This document shows, piece by piece, positions 14,552 to 23,690 of a stretch of DNA of 64,000 nucleotides (position 1 is the stretch's first letter; each line of letters opens with the position of its first letter). The stretch covers positions 1 through 64,000 of the forward strand of contig SFHK01000018.1 in NCBI GenBank assembly GCA_004556395.1. The letters run 5' to 3'. Under the pieces are notes generated by a model. The model worked only from the letters and a program-made list of their open reading frames with translations. It searched no databases and had not been told where the DNA came from. The position numbers were made by a program, and so were the translations under genes. The stretch is from Clostridiales bacterium. Its GTDB lineage: Bacteria > Bacillota > Clostridia > Christensenellales > Aristaeellaceae.

Positions 14552-15991
14552 ATGTATGACGTCGCCGTGATCGGCTGCGGCATAATCGGCGCCGCGACGG
14601 CGTTCTCACTGTCCATGTATCAGCTGAACGTCGTCGTTCTGGAAAGGGAAAACGACGTGGCTCTGGGCGCGACCCGCGCCAACAGCGCCATTATCCACGC
14701 GGGGTACGACCCCGAGCCCGGCACGAAGATGGCGCGGCTGAACGTGCGCGGCTGTGAAATGGCGCAGGCGCTGTGCGCCCAATTGGACGTGCCGTATCTG
14801 AACAACGGCTCGCTCGTCCTCGCGTTTTCCGAGGAGGAAATGGCCACCGTGCGGGAGCTGTACGCGCGCGGCGAAGCGAACGGCGTGCCCGGCCAGCGGA
14901 TCCTGACCGGCGACGAGGTGCGCGCCATGGAGCCCTATGTTTCGAACGAGGTCGTGGGCGCGCTGTACGCGCCGTCCGCGGGCATTGTCAATCCCTGGGA
15001 ATACGCCATCGCCATGGCGGAGGTCGCCGTACAGAACAGCGTCGAGGTGCGCTTGAACGCGGGCGTGACCGCGATTGCCCGCATTCCCGGCGGCTACCGC
15101 ATTACCGCGGGCGATCAGACCGTCGACGCGCGCTATGTGGTAAACTGCGCGGGCGTTGACAGCGCCGTCATGCACGAAATGGTCGCGCCGAAGGCGTTCA
15201 CCATCTACCCTGTGCGCGGCGACTACTATCTGATGGACAAGTGCGAAAGCGTCCGCGCGCGCCGCGTGCTGTTCCAGTGCCCCTCCGCGCTGGGCAAGGG
15301 CGTGCTCGTCTCCCCCACCGTGCACGGCAACCTGATCGTCGGCCCGGACGCCGTCGCCTGCGAGGACGGCCACCGCGTGAACACCACGGCGGAGGGGCTC
15401 GCGTATGTCAAAAAGGCCGCCGCGCGTTCGGTTCCTTCCATCGACTACCGCAGCGCCATTCGCAATTTCGCCGGTATGCGCGCGAACTCCGACCAGAAGG
15501 ATTTCGTCATCGGCATGGCCGCCGAGAATTTCCTCGATCTGGCGGGCATCAAGTCCCCCGGCCTTTCCAGCGCGCCCGCCATCGGCGAGGAAGCGGTGAA
15601 GCTGCTTTCCGAAAACGGGCTTGCGCTGACCCCGAAGGCGAATCCCGTCACCACGCGCAAATGCGTCCGCTTCAAATCCCTCAGCGAAGACGAGAAGCGC
15701 GAGGCGGTGCGCCGCAATCCCCTCTATGGCCGCGTGATCTGCCGCTGCGAAACGATCACTGAGGGCGAAATCGTGGACGCGATTCATTCCCCCATCCCAC
15801 CCTGCTCGCTGGACGGCGTGAAGCGCCGCGCCGGTTCCGGCATGGGACGCTGCCAGGGCGGCTTCTGCGGGCCGCGCGTGCTGGAAATCCTCGCGCGCGA
15901 GCGGAAGCTGGATCCTACCGAGATTCTGAAGGATCGCGCCGGAAGCTGGATTCTGGCCTGCGAAACCAAGGAGGAGGCGAAACGGGTATGA
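14552..15991 (+). CDS. glpA: FAD-dependent glycerol-3-phosphate dehydrogenase, large subunit-like
   Basis: A 479-residue FAD enzyme of the DAO family with the dinucleotide site VAVIGCGIIGAATAFSLS and a second half with GVDSAVMHEM and NFAGMRANSD. A C-terminal BFD-like 2Fe-2S domain (about residues 390-455) has CRCETITEGEI and CQGGFC. Anaerobic Clostridia pair this protein with a GlpB-like flavoprotein and a DUF1667 protein to oxidise glycerol 3-phosphate to dihydroxyacetone phosphate. GGAGGGG precedes ATG 14552. It overlaps the next gene by 4 bases and is preceded by an antitermination leader. Confidence 0.87.
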   Translation: MYDVAVIGCGIIGAATAFSLSMYQLNVVVLERENDVALGATRANSAIIHAGYDPEPGTKMARLNVRGCEMAQALCAQLDVPYLNNGSLVLAFSEEEMATVRELYARGEANGVPGQRILTGDEVRAMEPYVSNEVVGALYAPSAGIVNPWEYAIAMAEVAVQNSVEVRLNAGVTAIARIPGGYRITAGDQTVDARYVVNCAGVDSAVMHEMVAPKAFTIYPVRGDYYLMDKCESVRARRVLFQCPSALGKGVLVSPTVHGNLIVGPDAVACEDGHRVNTTAEGLAYVKKAAARSVPSIDYRSAIRNFAGMRANSDQKDFVIGMAAENFLDLAGIKSPGLSSAPAIGEEAVKLLSENGLALTPKANPVTTRKCVRFKSLSEDEKREAVRRNPLYGRVICRCETITEGEIVDAIHSPIPPCSLDGVKRRAGSGMGRCQGGFCGPRVLEILARERKLDPTEILKDRAGSWILACETKEEAKRV

Positions 15992-17250
15992 CGTATGATC
16001 TGATTGTCATCGGCGGCGGCCCCGCCGGTCTGGCCGCGGCCGTGAGCGCCTCCGAGAACGGATTGAAAAACATACTCATCGTCGAGCGCGACAGGGAGCT
16101 TGGCGGCATTCTGAACCAGTGCATCCACAACGGCTTCGGCCTGCACCGCTTCAAGGAAGAGCTGAGCGGCCCCGAATACGCGCGCCGCTTCATTGAAATG
16201 CTCAAAAACACCGCCGTTTCGGTGCTGACCGACGCGATGGTGCTGGATATTGCCCCGGATCGAACGGTGCGCGTCGTAAGCGCGCAGCACGGCTACCAGA
16301 CGCTGGCCGCGAAGTCCGTTGTGCTCGCGATGGGCTGCCGCGAGCGCACGCGCGGCGCGATCGGCATTCCCGGCGACCGCCCGTCGGGCGTGTTTACCGC
16401 CGGCACGGCGCAGCGCTATCTGAACCTTGAGGGCTACATGTGCGGCCGCCGCGTCGTCATTCTCGGAAGCGGCGACATCGGCCTGATCATGGCGCGCCGC
16501 ATGACGCTGGAGGGCGCGAAGGTGCTGGCGTGCGTCGAGGTCATGCCCTATTCCGGCGGCCTGACGCGCAACATCGTGCAATGCCTGCACGACTTCGACA
16601 TTCCGCTCTACCTCTCCCACACCGTCACGGACATCACCGCGACGAACGGCCGCGTGTCCAGCGTCACCGTCGCGCAGGTGGACGAGCGCCGCGCGCCCAT
16701 CCCGGGAACGGAAATGCACTTTGACTGCGACACGCTGCTTCTGTCCGTCGGCCTGATTCCCGAAAACGAGCTGACCCGCGCCGCGGGCATCGCAATCGAT
16801 CCGCGCACCAACGGCCCCGTCGTGTTCGAGAACATGGAAACCTCCATGCCCGGCGTATTCGCCTGCGGCAACGTCGTTCACGTGCACGATCTGGTCGACT
16901 ACGTATCCGCCGAGAGCGAGCGCGCCGGAAAGGCCGCCGCAAGGTTCGTGCTGAACGGCGACGCGCAGGGCGAGCCGATTGAGCTTCACAACGGAAACGC
17001 CGTGTCCTACACCGTGCCGCAGAAGCTTCGCCGCGAAAACGTGGAGAAGGTCGCCGACGTGTTCTTCCGCGTGCGCCGCATCTTCGGCGCGAGCGTGATC
17101 AACGTGACGAGCGGCGGGCAGGCGCTGGCTTCCTATAAGCGCGAGCGCATGGCTCCCGGCGAAATGGAGCACCTGCTGCTGCCCGCGGCGCTGCTTCAGA
17201 AGGCGTCCGGCGAAATCACCATTTCCTGCGAGGAGGCGGATTGCAAATGA
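15988..17250 (+). CDS. NAD(P)/FAD oxidoreductase, second subunit of the glp dehydrogenase
   Basis: The 420-residue pyridine-nucleotide-type flavoprotein has the FAD motif DLIVIGGGPAGLAAAVSA at the start, the second dinucleotide fold RRVVILGSGDIGLIMARRM near residue 155, and the late FAD contact GVFACGNVVHVHDLVDYV. It probably carries electrons between the GlpA-like subunit and an acceptor, in place of the membrane subunits of enterobacteria. Its ATG overlaps the upstream stop, and its own stop overlaps the DUF1667 start, so all three are coupled. Confidence 0.87.
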   Translation: MTYDLIVIGGGPAGLAAAVSASENGLKNILIVERDRELGGILNQCIHNGFGLHRFKEELSGPEYARRFIEMLKNTAVSVLTDAMVLDIAPDRTVRVVSAQHGYQTLAAKSVVLAMGCRERTRGAIGIPGDRPSGVFTAGTAQRYLNLEGYMCGRRVVILGSGDIGLIMARRMTLEGAKVLACVEVMPYSGGLTRNIVQCLHDFDIPLYLSHTVTDITATNGRVSSVTVAQVDERRAPIPGTEMHFDCDTLLLSVGLIPENELTRAAGIAIDPRTNGPVVFENMETSMPGVFACGNVVHVHDLVDYVSAESERAGKAAARFVLNGDAQGEPIELHNGNAVSYTVPQKLRRENVEKVADVFFRVRRIFGASVINVTSGGQALASYKRERMAPGEMEHLLLPAALLQKASGEITISCEEADCK

Positions 17251-17591
17251 AGGAACTGATTTGTATCGTCTGCCCGAGAGGCTGCCACCTGAAGGTGGAT
17301 GAAGCGAACGATTATGCCGTGACCGGCAATTCGTGCCCCCGCGGCGCGGAATACGGGCGCAACGAGTGCACCCACCCGACGCGCGTGCTGACGACGACCG
17401 TCAAAATCGACGGCGCGGCCTATCGCCGCTGCCCCGTGCGCACCGAGCGCGCCATCGACAAGAGCCTGCTGTTCAAGGCCATGGACGCACTGAACGGCGT
17501 GACCCTGCACGCACCCGTCCATGTGGGCGACGTGGCGCTCGAAAACGTGTGCGGCACCGGCGTGAACGTGATCGTCACCCGCGAGCTGTAA
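17247..17591 (+). CDS. DUF1667 small iron-sulfur type protein
   Basis: A 114-residue DUF1667 protein with CIVCPRGCHLKV near the start, NSCPRGAEYG and a later RRCPVRTE. The four or five conserved cysteines suggest a metal or Fe-S centre. The family follows the two flavoprotein genes in many Clostridia and is taken as the third subunit. ATG 17247 (ATGA overlap with the upstream stop, GAGGAGG 10 bases before) is chosen over an in-frame TTG at 17241. Confidence 0.85.
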   Translation: MKELICIVCPRGCHLKVDEANDYAVTGNSCPRGAEYGRNECTHPTRVLTTTVKIDGAAYRRCPVRTERAIDKSLLFKAMDALNGVTLHAPVHVGDVALENVCGTGVNVIVTREL

Positions 17592-17607
17592 GCTTCCACC
17601 TTCTGCA

Positions 17608-17656
17608 AACCGGCGTGCCGGCGCTTCGTTTGAGGCTCGACGCGCCGGTTTTCTTC
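17608..17656 (+). terminator. terminator of the glp operon
   Basis: AACCGGCG and CGCCGGTT form a perfect 8-pair outer stem around a GC-rich loop, followed by TTTTCTT. It starts 17 bases after the DUF1667 stop. Confidence 0.7.
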
Positions 17657-17721
17657 TGTGAAGGCCGATCTATGGCGAAAATGCGAACATGGTAACTTTA
17701 TTATGCCGCGGCGCGGATGGA

Positions 17722-17750
17722 TTGCGAACGCGGTTTTTCTGTGCTATACT
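17722..17750 (+). promoter_or_regulatory. sigma-A promoter of dnaK
   Basis: TTGCGA, 17 bases, TATACT, 33 bases before the start. There is no CIRCE element here, unlike at groESL. Confidence 0.7.
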
Positions 17751-17782
17751 ATCCGCAAAACAGGAAAGCAGAGGAATTCTCT

Positions 17783-19540
17783 ATGGGATATATGATCGGC
17801 ATTGACCTTGGAACCACAAACTCCTGCATGGCGTACATCGAAAACGGCGAACCCGTCATCATCCCCAACGCCAACGGCGCGCGCACCACGCCGTCCGTCG
17901 TGGCGATTACCAAAACCGGCGAGCGCGTCGTGGGCGAAGCCGCCAAGCGGCAGGCCGCCGCCAACGCCGGGCGCACGATTCAGTCCATCAAGCGCCAGAT
18001 GGGCAGCGATTTCCGCGCGAAGATCGACGGCCACGAGTATTCCCCGCAGGAAATCAGCGCCATGATTCTTTCAAAGTTGAAAACCGACGCGGAAAGCTAT
18101 CTCGGCGGCTCCGTCACGGACGCGGTGATCACCGTGCCCGCCTATTTCAGCGACGCGCAGCGGCAGGCCACGAAGGACGCGGGCACAATCGCGGGGCTGA
18201 ACGTTCTGCGCATCGTCAACGAGCCGACGGCGGCGGCGCTGGCGTTCGGCATCGACCGGCACGAAAAGCAGAAGATTCTCGTGTACGACCTCGGCGGCGG
18301 CACGTTCGACGTGTCCATTCTCGACATCGATTCCGACGTGGTGGAGGTCGTCGCCACGTCCGGCAACAACCATCTGGGCGGCGACGATTTCGACCAGTGC
18401 GTGGCCGATTACCTGATTTCCGACTTCAAAAAGGACACCCGCATCGACCTCGGCCGGGACGCGACCGCGCTTCAGCGCGTGCGCGAAGCGGCGGAAAAGG
18501 CCAAGATCGAGCTTTCCAGCGCCATGCAGACGACGGTCAGTCTGCCCTTCATCGCCGCCGGAAAGGAAGGGCCGGTGCATCTGGAAAAGACGCTCACGCG
18601 CGCGCTGTTCAATCAGCTGACGAGTCATCTCGTGGAAGCCACGCTTGAGCCGATGCGTCAGGCGCTGGCCGACGCGGGACTGTCCGCTTCCCAGCTGGAC
18701 AAGGTTCTGCTGGTCGGCGGCTCCACGCGCATCCCGGCCGTGCAGGACGCGGTGCGGAAGTTCACCGGCAAGGAGCCCTTCCGCGGCGTGAACCCGGACG
18801 AATGCGTCGCCATGGGCGCGGCGCTGCAGGGCGGCGTGATGGCCGGAGACGTGAAGAGCCTGCTCCTCTTGGACGTTACGCCGCTGTCGCTGGGCGTGGA
18901 AACCGTGGGCAACAACTTCTCCGTCATCATCCCCCGCAACACGACCCTGCCCATTCAGCGCAGCCAGATTTATACCACGACTTCCCCGTTCCAGTCCAAG
19001 GTGGAAATTCACGTGCTGCAGGGCGAGCGCCCGCTGGCCTCGGAGAACAAAACGCTGGGACGCTTCATGCTGGACGGTCTCAAGCGCGGCTTCTCGCAGC
19101 CGCAGATCGAGGTTACGTTCTCCATCGACGCGAACGGCATCGTGAACGTCTCCGCCCGCGATCAGGCGACCGGCCGCGCGCAGCAGATCACCATCACCGC
19201 ATCCGGGAACCTTTCGCAGGAGGAGATTCGCCGCGCTGTCGAGGACGCGGAGCGCTACGCCGAAGCGGACAAAAAGAAGCGCGAGGAAACGGAAATAAAA
19301 ATGCGCGGCGAACAACTGTTGGTTGACGCAGCGCAGATTTCAAAAAAGCTGTCAAAGGAGGACAGGCAGCGCATCGACCCGATGCTGCACGAGCTGAAGG
19401 CGGCGCTCAAGGCCGACAACCTTTCGGAGATTCGTGAAAAGAGCGAACGCCTGAAGCAGGTTCTGGACGCGATCGGCTATTCCTTCACCGGCGAGGCCGG
19501 GAACGCCGACGACGGTTCCTACGATTCCGAGGTGCGCTGA
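17783..19540 (+). CDS. dnaK: Hsp70 chaperone DnaK
   Basis: A 585-residue Hsp70. The ATPase domain has IGIDLGTTNSCMAYIENG, the phosphate-2 motif VYDLGGGTFDVSIL, and LLVGGSTRIPAVQDAV. The substrate domain begins after residue 360 (DVTPLSLGVETVGNNFSVII), and a helical lid of about 90 residues ends in a short acidic tail. It is slightly shorter than E. coli DnaK. It stands alone, with no grpE, dnaJ or hrcA beside it, so it may be the main DnaK of a split locus or a second copy. GAGGAA precedes ATG 17783. Confidence 0.88.
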   Translation: MGYMIGIDLGTTNSCMAYIENGEPVIIPNANGARTTPSVVAITKTGERVVGEAAKRQAAANAGRTIQSIKRQMGSDFRAKIDGHEYSPQEISAMILSKLKTDAESYLGGSVTDAVITVPAYFSDAQRQATKDAGTIAGLNVLRIVNEPTAAALAFGIDRHEKQKILVYDLGGGTFDVSILDIDSDVVEVVATSGNNHLGGDDFDQCVADYLISDFKKDTRIDLGRDATALQRVREAAEKAKIELSSAMQTTVSLPFIAAGKEGPVHLEKTLTRALFNQLTSHLVEATLEPMRQALADAGLSASQLDKVLLVGGSTRIPAVQDAVRKFTGKEPFRGVNPDECVAMGAALQGGVMAGDVKSLLLLDVTPLSLGVETVGNNFSVIIPRNTTLPIQRSQIYTTTSPFQSKVEIHVLQGERPLASENKTLGRFMLDGLKRGFSQPQIEVTFSIDANGIVNVSARDQATGRAQQITITASGNLSQEEIRRAVEDAERYAEADKKKREETEIKMRGEQLLVDAAQISKKLSKEDRQRIDPMLHELKAALKADNLSEIREKSERLKQVLDAIGYSFTGEAGNADDGSYDSEVR

Positions 19541-20926
19541 TCAGCGTCCCGTCATCCGCACGGGATCCAGCGCCTGTTCCACCTGTTCGCCGGTCAGAAG
19601 CCCCTTGGAAACGACGAGCTCCCTGACCGGCGTGCCGGTTTTCAGCGCTTCCTGCGCCAGATGGCACGCGGCGGTATAGCCGATTGTCGGGCACAGCGCC
19701 GTCACGATGCCGATGGAGCGCTCCACCTCGGCGCGGCACGCCGCTTCGTTTGCGAGGATGCCCTCCACGCAGTTGACCGTCAGCGTTTCGACGGCATGCG
19801 TGAACTGCTCGATGCCCTGATTCAGGCTGTCGAAGATCACGGGTTCAAAGGCGTTCAGCTCCAGCTGCCCTGCTTCCGCCGCCATGCTTACCGTGGTGTC
19901 GAAGCCGGCCAAGCGGAACGCCACCTGCGTGACGACCTCCGGAATTACCGGGTTCACCTTGCCGGGCATGATGGACGAGCCGTTCTGCCGCGCGGGAAGC
20001 ACGATTTCGCTCAGACCCGTGCGCGGGCCGGAGGACGTCAGCCGCAGATCGTTGCAGATTTTGGAAAGACTCATGCCCGCGCCCTTGAGCGCGCCGGAAA
20101 GCGCCGGATACGCATCCGCGTTCTGCGTGCCGTCGATCAGATCCTCGCACTTCACAAAGGGAATGCCGGTCTGCTCCGCGAGGATGGGCACGACGCGCTC
20201 CACGAAGACGGGATGCGCGTTCAGGCGCGTGCCAATGGCGGTTCCGCCCAGATTCAGCGCGAGCATTTCGTCCCGCGCGCGAAGCAGACGACCCTTTTCA
20301 CGCTCCATCACGCGCGCGTAGGCCTGAAATTCCTGTCCGAGGCGCATGGGCACAGCATCCTGCAGCTGCGTGCGCCCCATCTTGATCACGCCGTCGAATT
20401 CCTCTGCCTTTTTGTGAAACGCGGCAATCAGGCCGTCCAGCGCCTTTAGAAGATTCCCCATCAGCACATACGCCGTCATGCGCCCGCAGGACGGATACAC
20501 GTCGTTCGTGGACTGGCCGCGATTCACGTGGTCGTTCGGGTTCACGAGCGTATAATCGCCCTTCGTTCCGCCCAGAATTTCAATGGCGCGGTTGGCGATA
20601 ACCTCGTTCGCGTTCATATTGGTTGACGTGCCCGCGCCGCCCTGCACGGGGTCGACGATAAACTGATCGCGGAAGCGCCCTTCCAGAATCTCGTCGCACG
20701 CCTGCTCGATCGCCCGCGCGACCGTCTCCGGAACCGCGCCCGCCTGACGGTTGGCCTCGGCGCAGGCCTTTTTCACGTGCGCAAGGCTTTCAATCATCTG
20801 CGGATGGAGCTTGTGCCCCGTGATCGGGAAATTTTCCTGCGCTCGCAGGGAATGAATGCCATAATACGCATCCTCCGGCACGACTCTTGCGCCTACAAGG
20901 TCTTTTTCCACGCGATTTCCAGCCAT
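19541..20926 (-). CDS. aspA: aspartate ammonia-lyase
   Basis: A 461-residue fumarase/aspartase superfamily enzyme that turns aspartate into fumarate and ammonia. It shows VEKDLVGARVVPEDAYYGIH, GAGTSTNMNANEVIANRA, MGRTQLQDAVPM and the loop signature GSSIMPGKVNPVIPE with the catalytic Ser. These are closer to aspartase than to class II fumarase. ATG 20926 follows AAGGGG. It ends one base after the convergent dnaK stop, with no space for a separate terminator. A LysR gene reads divergently and may control it. Confidence 0.88.
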   Translation of the reverse strand: MAGNRVEKDLVGARVVPEDAYYGIHSLRAQENFPITGHKLHPQMIESLAHVKKACAEANRQAGAVPETVARAIEQACDEILEGRFRDQFIVDPVQGGAGTSTNMNANEVIANRAIEILGGTKGDYTLVNPNDHVNRGQSTNDVYPSCGRMTAYVLMGNLLKALDGLIAAFHKKAEEFDGVIKMGRTQLQDAVPMRLGQEFQAYARVMEREKGRLLRARDEMLALNLGGTAIGTRLNAHPVFVERVVPILAEQTGIPFVKCEDLIDGTQNADAYPALSGALKGAGMSLSKICNDLRLTSSGPRTGLSEIVLPARQNGSSIMPGKVNPVIPEVVTQVAFRLAGFDTTVSMAAEAGQLELNAFEPVIFDSLNQGIEQFTHAVETLTVNCVEGILANEAACRAEVERSIGIVTALCPTIGYTAACHLAQEALKTGTPVRELVVSKGLLTGEQVEQALDPVRMTGR

Positions 20927-20947
20927 ATCGATCGCCCCTTTTTCATG

Positions 20948-20977
20948 TTGCCAAATATTATACCTGTGTGCTATAAT
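20948..20977 (+). promoter_or_regulatory. sigma-A promoter of the LysR gene
   Basis: TTGCCA, 18 bases, TATAAT, face to face with the aspA promoter. Shared occupancy implies linked control of the two genes. Confidence 0.7.
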
Positions 20978-20985
20978 ATTTTCAA
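20957..20985 (-). promoter_or_regulatory. sigma-A promoter of aspA
   Basis: On the minus strand TTGAAA, 17 bases, TATAAT, 31 bases before aspA. It overlaps the plus-strand promoter of the LysR gene. Confidence 0.8.
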
Positions 20986-21008
20986 ATACCAATTTGTAAA
21001 TCCACATG

Positions 21009-21024
21009 ATAGGTATATGCCTAT
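21009..21024. promoter_or_regulatory. LysR-type operator candidate
   Basis: ATAGGTATATGCCTAT is an inverted repeat with one mismatched pair in the centre, of the T-N11-A class bound by LysR proteins. It lies in the LysR leader, 11 bases before its start, where binding would repress its own gene. Confidence 0.55.
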
Positions 21025-21035
21025 GAGGTGATGCG

Positions 21036-21974
21036 ATGTTTCATGAGATGCGCTATGTGCTCGCCGTTTACCGGCACCAGAGCTTTTCCCGCGCGGCCGC
21101 GGCGCTGTTTATTTCGCAGCCGTCCCTCAGCCAGATGATTCGCAAGGCGGAGGAACGGCTAGGCGCGCCGATCTTCGACCGCAGCACCACGCCCATATCG
21201 CTGACCGACGTCGGCCGCGCCTATGTGCACGCCGCAGCGCAGGTGCTCGATCTGGAAGAAAATCTGCGCCAGTACGTCAGCGACACCGAAAACTGCCTGA
21301 CCGGCACGCTGTCGCTGGGCGGCACGACGCTGCAAACGTCCTACGTGTTTCCCCCGCTGATCTCCGCGTTTTCGGCGCTGTTTCCGAACGTGGGAATCGA
21401 CGTGCAGGAGATGCACACGTCGGCGCTGAAGAAGGCGCTGCGAGACGGTGACATCGACCTTGTGGCGGACAACTCGCTGTTCGACCCCGCGGTCTTTGAA
21501 AGCCGCCCCTACCTCACCGACCGCGTGCTGCTGGCCGTACCCGGCCGTCTGCCGATTGCCGAGGCCACGAAGCGCTATCAGCTTCCCCCGTCGGTCATTT
21601 CCGACGCGGACGCGCTGGAAAAGGCCGAGTGCGTGCCGCTGGCGCTGTTTTCGCAGGAGGACTTTCTTCTATTAAAGGAAGGAAACGACACCCGCGACCG
21701 CGCGGACGAGCTGTGCCGGCTGGCGGGCTTCAAGCCGAAAATCCGTCTGCTGCTCGATCAGCAGATCGCCGCCTACAACCTTGCCGCCTACGGCATGGGC
21801 ATCACCTTCGTCAGCGACACGCTGGTGTGCCACGCGCCGCCGGACGAGCGCCTGTGCTTCTATCGCCTGCCCGGCGAAGCGACGAAGCGCGAAATCCGCT
21901 TCTTTTATAAGCGCACGCACTTCGTCACCCGCCCCATGCGCGAATTTCTGCGCCTGCTGGGCAATGAGTCGTAA
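21036..21974 (+). CDS. LysR family transcriptional regulator
   Basis: A 312-residue regulator. Its winged helix-turn-helix occupies residues 1-60 (SFSRAAAALFISQPSLSQMI, then AEERLGAPIFDRSTTPISLT). The effector domain has two halves (GTLSLGGTTLQTSYVFPPL and FVSDTLVCHAPPDE). It is divergent from aspA across a shared promoter region with a LysR-type dyad, so control of aspA is the simplest reading. The effector is unknown. Confidence 0.9.
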   Translation: MFHEMRYVLAVYRHQSFSRAAAALFISQPSLSQMIRKAEERLGAPIFDRSTTPISLTDVGRAYVHAAAQVLDLEENLRQYVSDTENCLTGTLSLGGTTLQTSYVFPPLISAFSALFPNVGIDVQEMHTSALKKALRDGDIDLVADNSLFDPAVFESRPYLTDRVLLAVPGRLPIAEATKRYQLPPSVISDADALEKAECVPLALFSQEDFLLLKEGNDTRDRADELCRLAGFKPKIRLLLDQQIAAYNLAAYGMGITFVSDTLVCHAPPDERLCFYRLPGEATKREIRFFYKRTHFVTRPMREFLRLLGNES

Positions 21975-21996
21975 CGGAAACGAAAAGCGGCGTTTG

Positions 21997-22025
21997 TTGT
22001 ATGAAACGGTTTTTTATGGTATAAT
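21997..22025 (+). promoter_or_regulatory. sigma-A promoter of murJ-ruvB-queA
   Basis: TTGTAT, 17 bases, TATAAT, giving a leader of about 105 bases before murJ. A weaker TTGAAA/TATACT pair follows about 40 bases later. Confidence 0.7.
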
Positions 22026-22136
22026 TTCCGTATGCTGCAAGCAGGCCGGTTTCCCGGTATTGAAACCGCCTTCTTTGTGATATACTGAAAAGGAATCTCT
22101 GCCCGGCACGGCGCAGTCTGATATAGAGGTGCGGAA

Positions 22137-23672
22137 ATGGCTTCGAAGAGCAATCATCTGATGCGAACGACGCTGTCGGTGACGCTGGTCATCTTTGTGT
22201 CGAAGGCCATCGGTTTCATTCGTGAAATGATCATGGCCTATTATTTCGGCCGCGACTGCATTACGGACGCGTACAATTCCGCCTACAGCCTGTTTTACCT
22301 GCCGGTGCTTCTGTTTTCCTCTTGCGTCACCAGCACGCTGGTTCCGCTCTACATTCGCCGCGAAAACGAGCTCGGGCCCGAGGGCGCGCATCGCTTCGCG
22401 AGCAACACGCTGAACCTGTTCGCCACGTTCTCGCTGCTGATCAGCCTGTTTATGATGCTGTTCGCCGGGCCGCTGGTTCATATCGTCTACCCCGGCTTTT
22501 CCGAGGAAGCGCACGATCTGACCGTAACCCTCAGCCGCATCATGTTCCCGGCGCTGGTGTTTTTCGTCGCCGCCATCGTGCTTTCCACCGTGTTGAACGC
22601 GCAGGAGCACTATCTGGCCGCGCAGCTGACCGGCCTTCCGCTCAGCTTTGCGCTGATCACCGCCGCCGTTCTCTTCAGCGGCACCGTCGGCATTCGCGCG
22701 CAGGCATGGGGCGTTCTCGCGGCGGGCATTCTGCAAATCGTTATTCTGCTGCCCGCGCTCCGGCACGACTTTCGCTATTATCCCACGTTCAACCTGCACG
22801 ATAAGCATTTCCGCCGCCTGATGACGCTCGCCGTGCCGTCGGTTCTGTCGATGGCCGTCAACGAGCTGAACCACATGATCGACCGCATGCTCGCCTCGAC
22901 GCTGAACGCCGGCGACATATCGTCGATGACGTACGCGTTCAAGCTGATCATGTTCATGACGGGCGTGCTGGTCGTGCCGCTGACGACGATTTCGTTTTCG
23001 AAAATGTCCAAACAGGCGGCGAACAAGAACGTCTCCGCGCTGATTCCGCAGGTGCGCAGGAGCATCGCGCTGCTCGCCTTTGTCATCCTGCCCGTCGTGT
23101 GCATCGCGGGCGTGTGCTCCGAGCAGGTGATTCGCCTCGCCTATGGCCGCGGGCGCTTTGACGAGGAAAGCGTTCGCCTGACCGGACAGGTGTTCCTGTT
23201 CTACGTCATAGGCGTGCCCTTCTACAGCATGCGCGACCTGATGAACCGCGTGTACCATTCCATGGAAAACACGAAAACGCCGATGATCATCGCCTGCATA
23301 TCGATGGCGCTGAACATCGTTCTGAACCTGATCCTGCGCGGCGTTATGGGCGTGAACGGCCTTGCGTTCGCCACGTCCGTCGCGGCGCTGATCGGCTGCA
23401 TTCTCCTCGCCCGCGGCATCACGCAGCGCATCGGCCGCGTGTTCAACCGGAAATTCGTGCTGGAGCTGGCCAAAATCGCGTTCAGCTCCGCGCTCGCGCT
23501 GGTCGCGTCGCTGTGCATGTCGCGCCTGCTGCCGGTCTGGCGTGGCACACTGCCGGTCATCGGCTGGCTGATTCTCGTGGCGCTGCCCGGCGCTGTCGTG
23601 TACATTCTGAGCTGTCTCGCGCTGAACGTGAAGCAGTGCGGGCGCATTCTTTCCATTCTGAAGCGATCCTGA
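22137..23672 (+). CDS. murJ: lipid II flippase MurJ (MviN family)
   Basis: A 511-residue membrane protein with about 14 spans and the MurJ start SVTLVIFVSKAIGFIREMIMAYYFG, where the conserved Arg sits in the first helices. NELNHMIDRMLAS in the seventh helix and YGRGRFDEESV follow. It flips lipid-linked peptidoglycan precursors to the outer face. The next gene, ruvB, starts 18 bases later, so they share a transcript although the functions differ. Confidence 0.92.
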   Translation: MASKSNHLMRTTLSVTLVIFVSKAIGFIREMIMAYYFGRDCITDAYNSAYSLFYLPVLLFSSCVTSTLVPLYIRRENELGPEGAHRFASNTLNLFATFSLLISLFMMLFAGPLVHIVYPGFSEEAHDLTVTLSRIMFPALVFFVAAIVLSTVLNAQEHYLAAQLTGLPLSFALITAAVLFSGTVGIRAQAWGVLAAGILQIVILLPALRHDFRYYPTFNLHDKHFRRLMTLAVPSVLSMAVNELNHMIDRMLASTLNAGDISSMTYAFKLIMFMTGVLVVPLTTISFSKMSKQAANKNVSALIPQVRRSIALLAFVILPVVCIAGVCSEQVIRLAYGRGRFDEESVRLTGQVFLFYVIGVPFYSMRDLMNRVYHSMENTKTPMIIACISMALNIVLNLILRGVMGVNGLAFATSVAALIGCILLARGITQRIGRVFNRKFVLELAKIAFSSALALVASLCMSRLLPVWRGTLPVIGWLILVALPGAVVYILSCLALNVKQCGRILSILKRS

Positions 23673-23690
23673 CGGGAGGACATACAAATC

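Noticed and set aside
17783..19540. Assignment of the Hsp70 gene as HscA or HscC
   Set aside because: No isc genes are near, and the substrate domain and lid follow ordinary DnaK.
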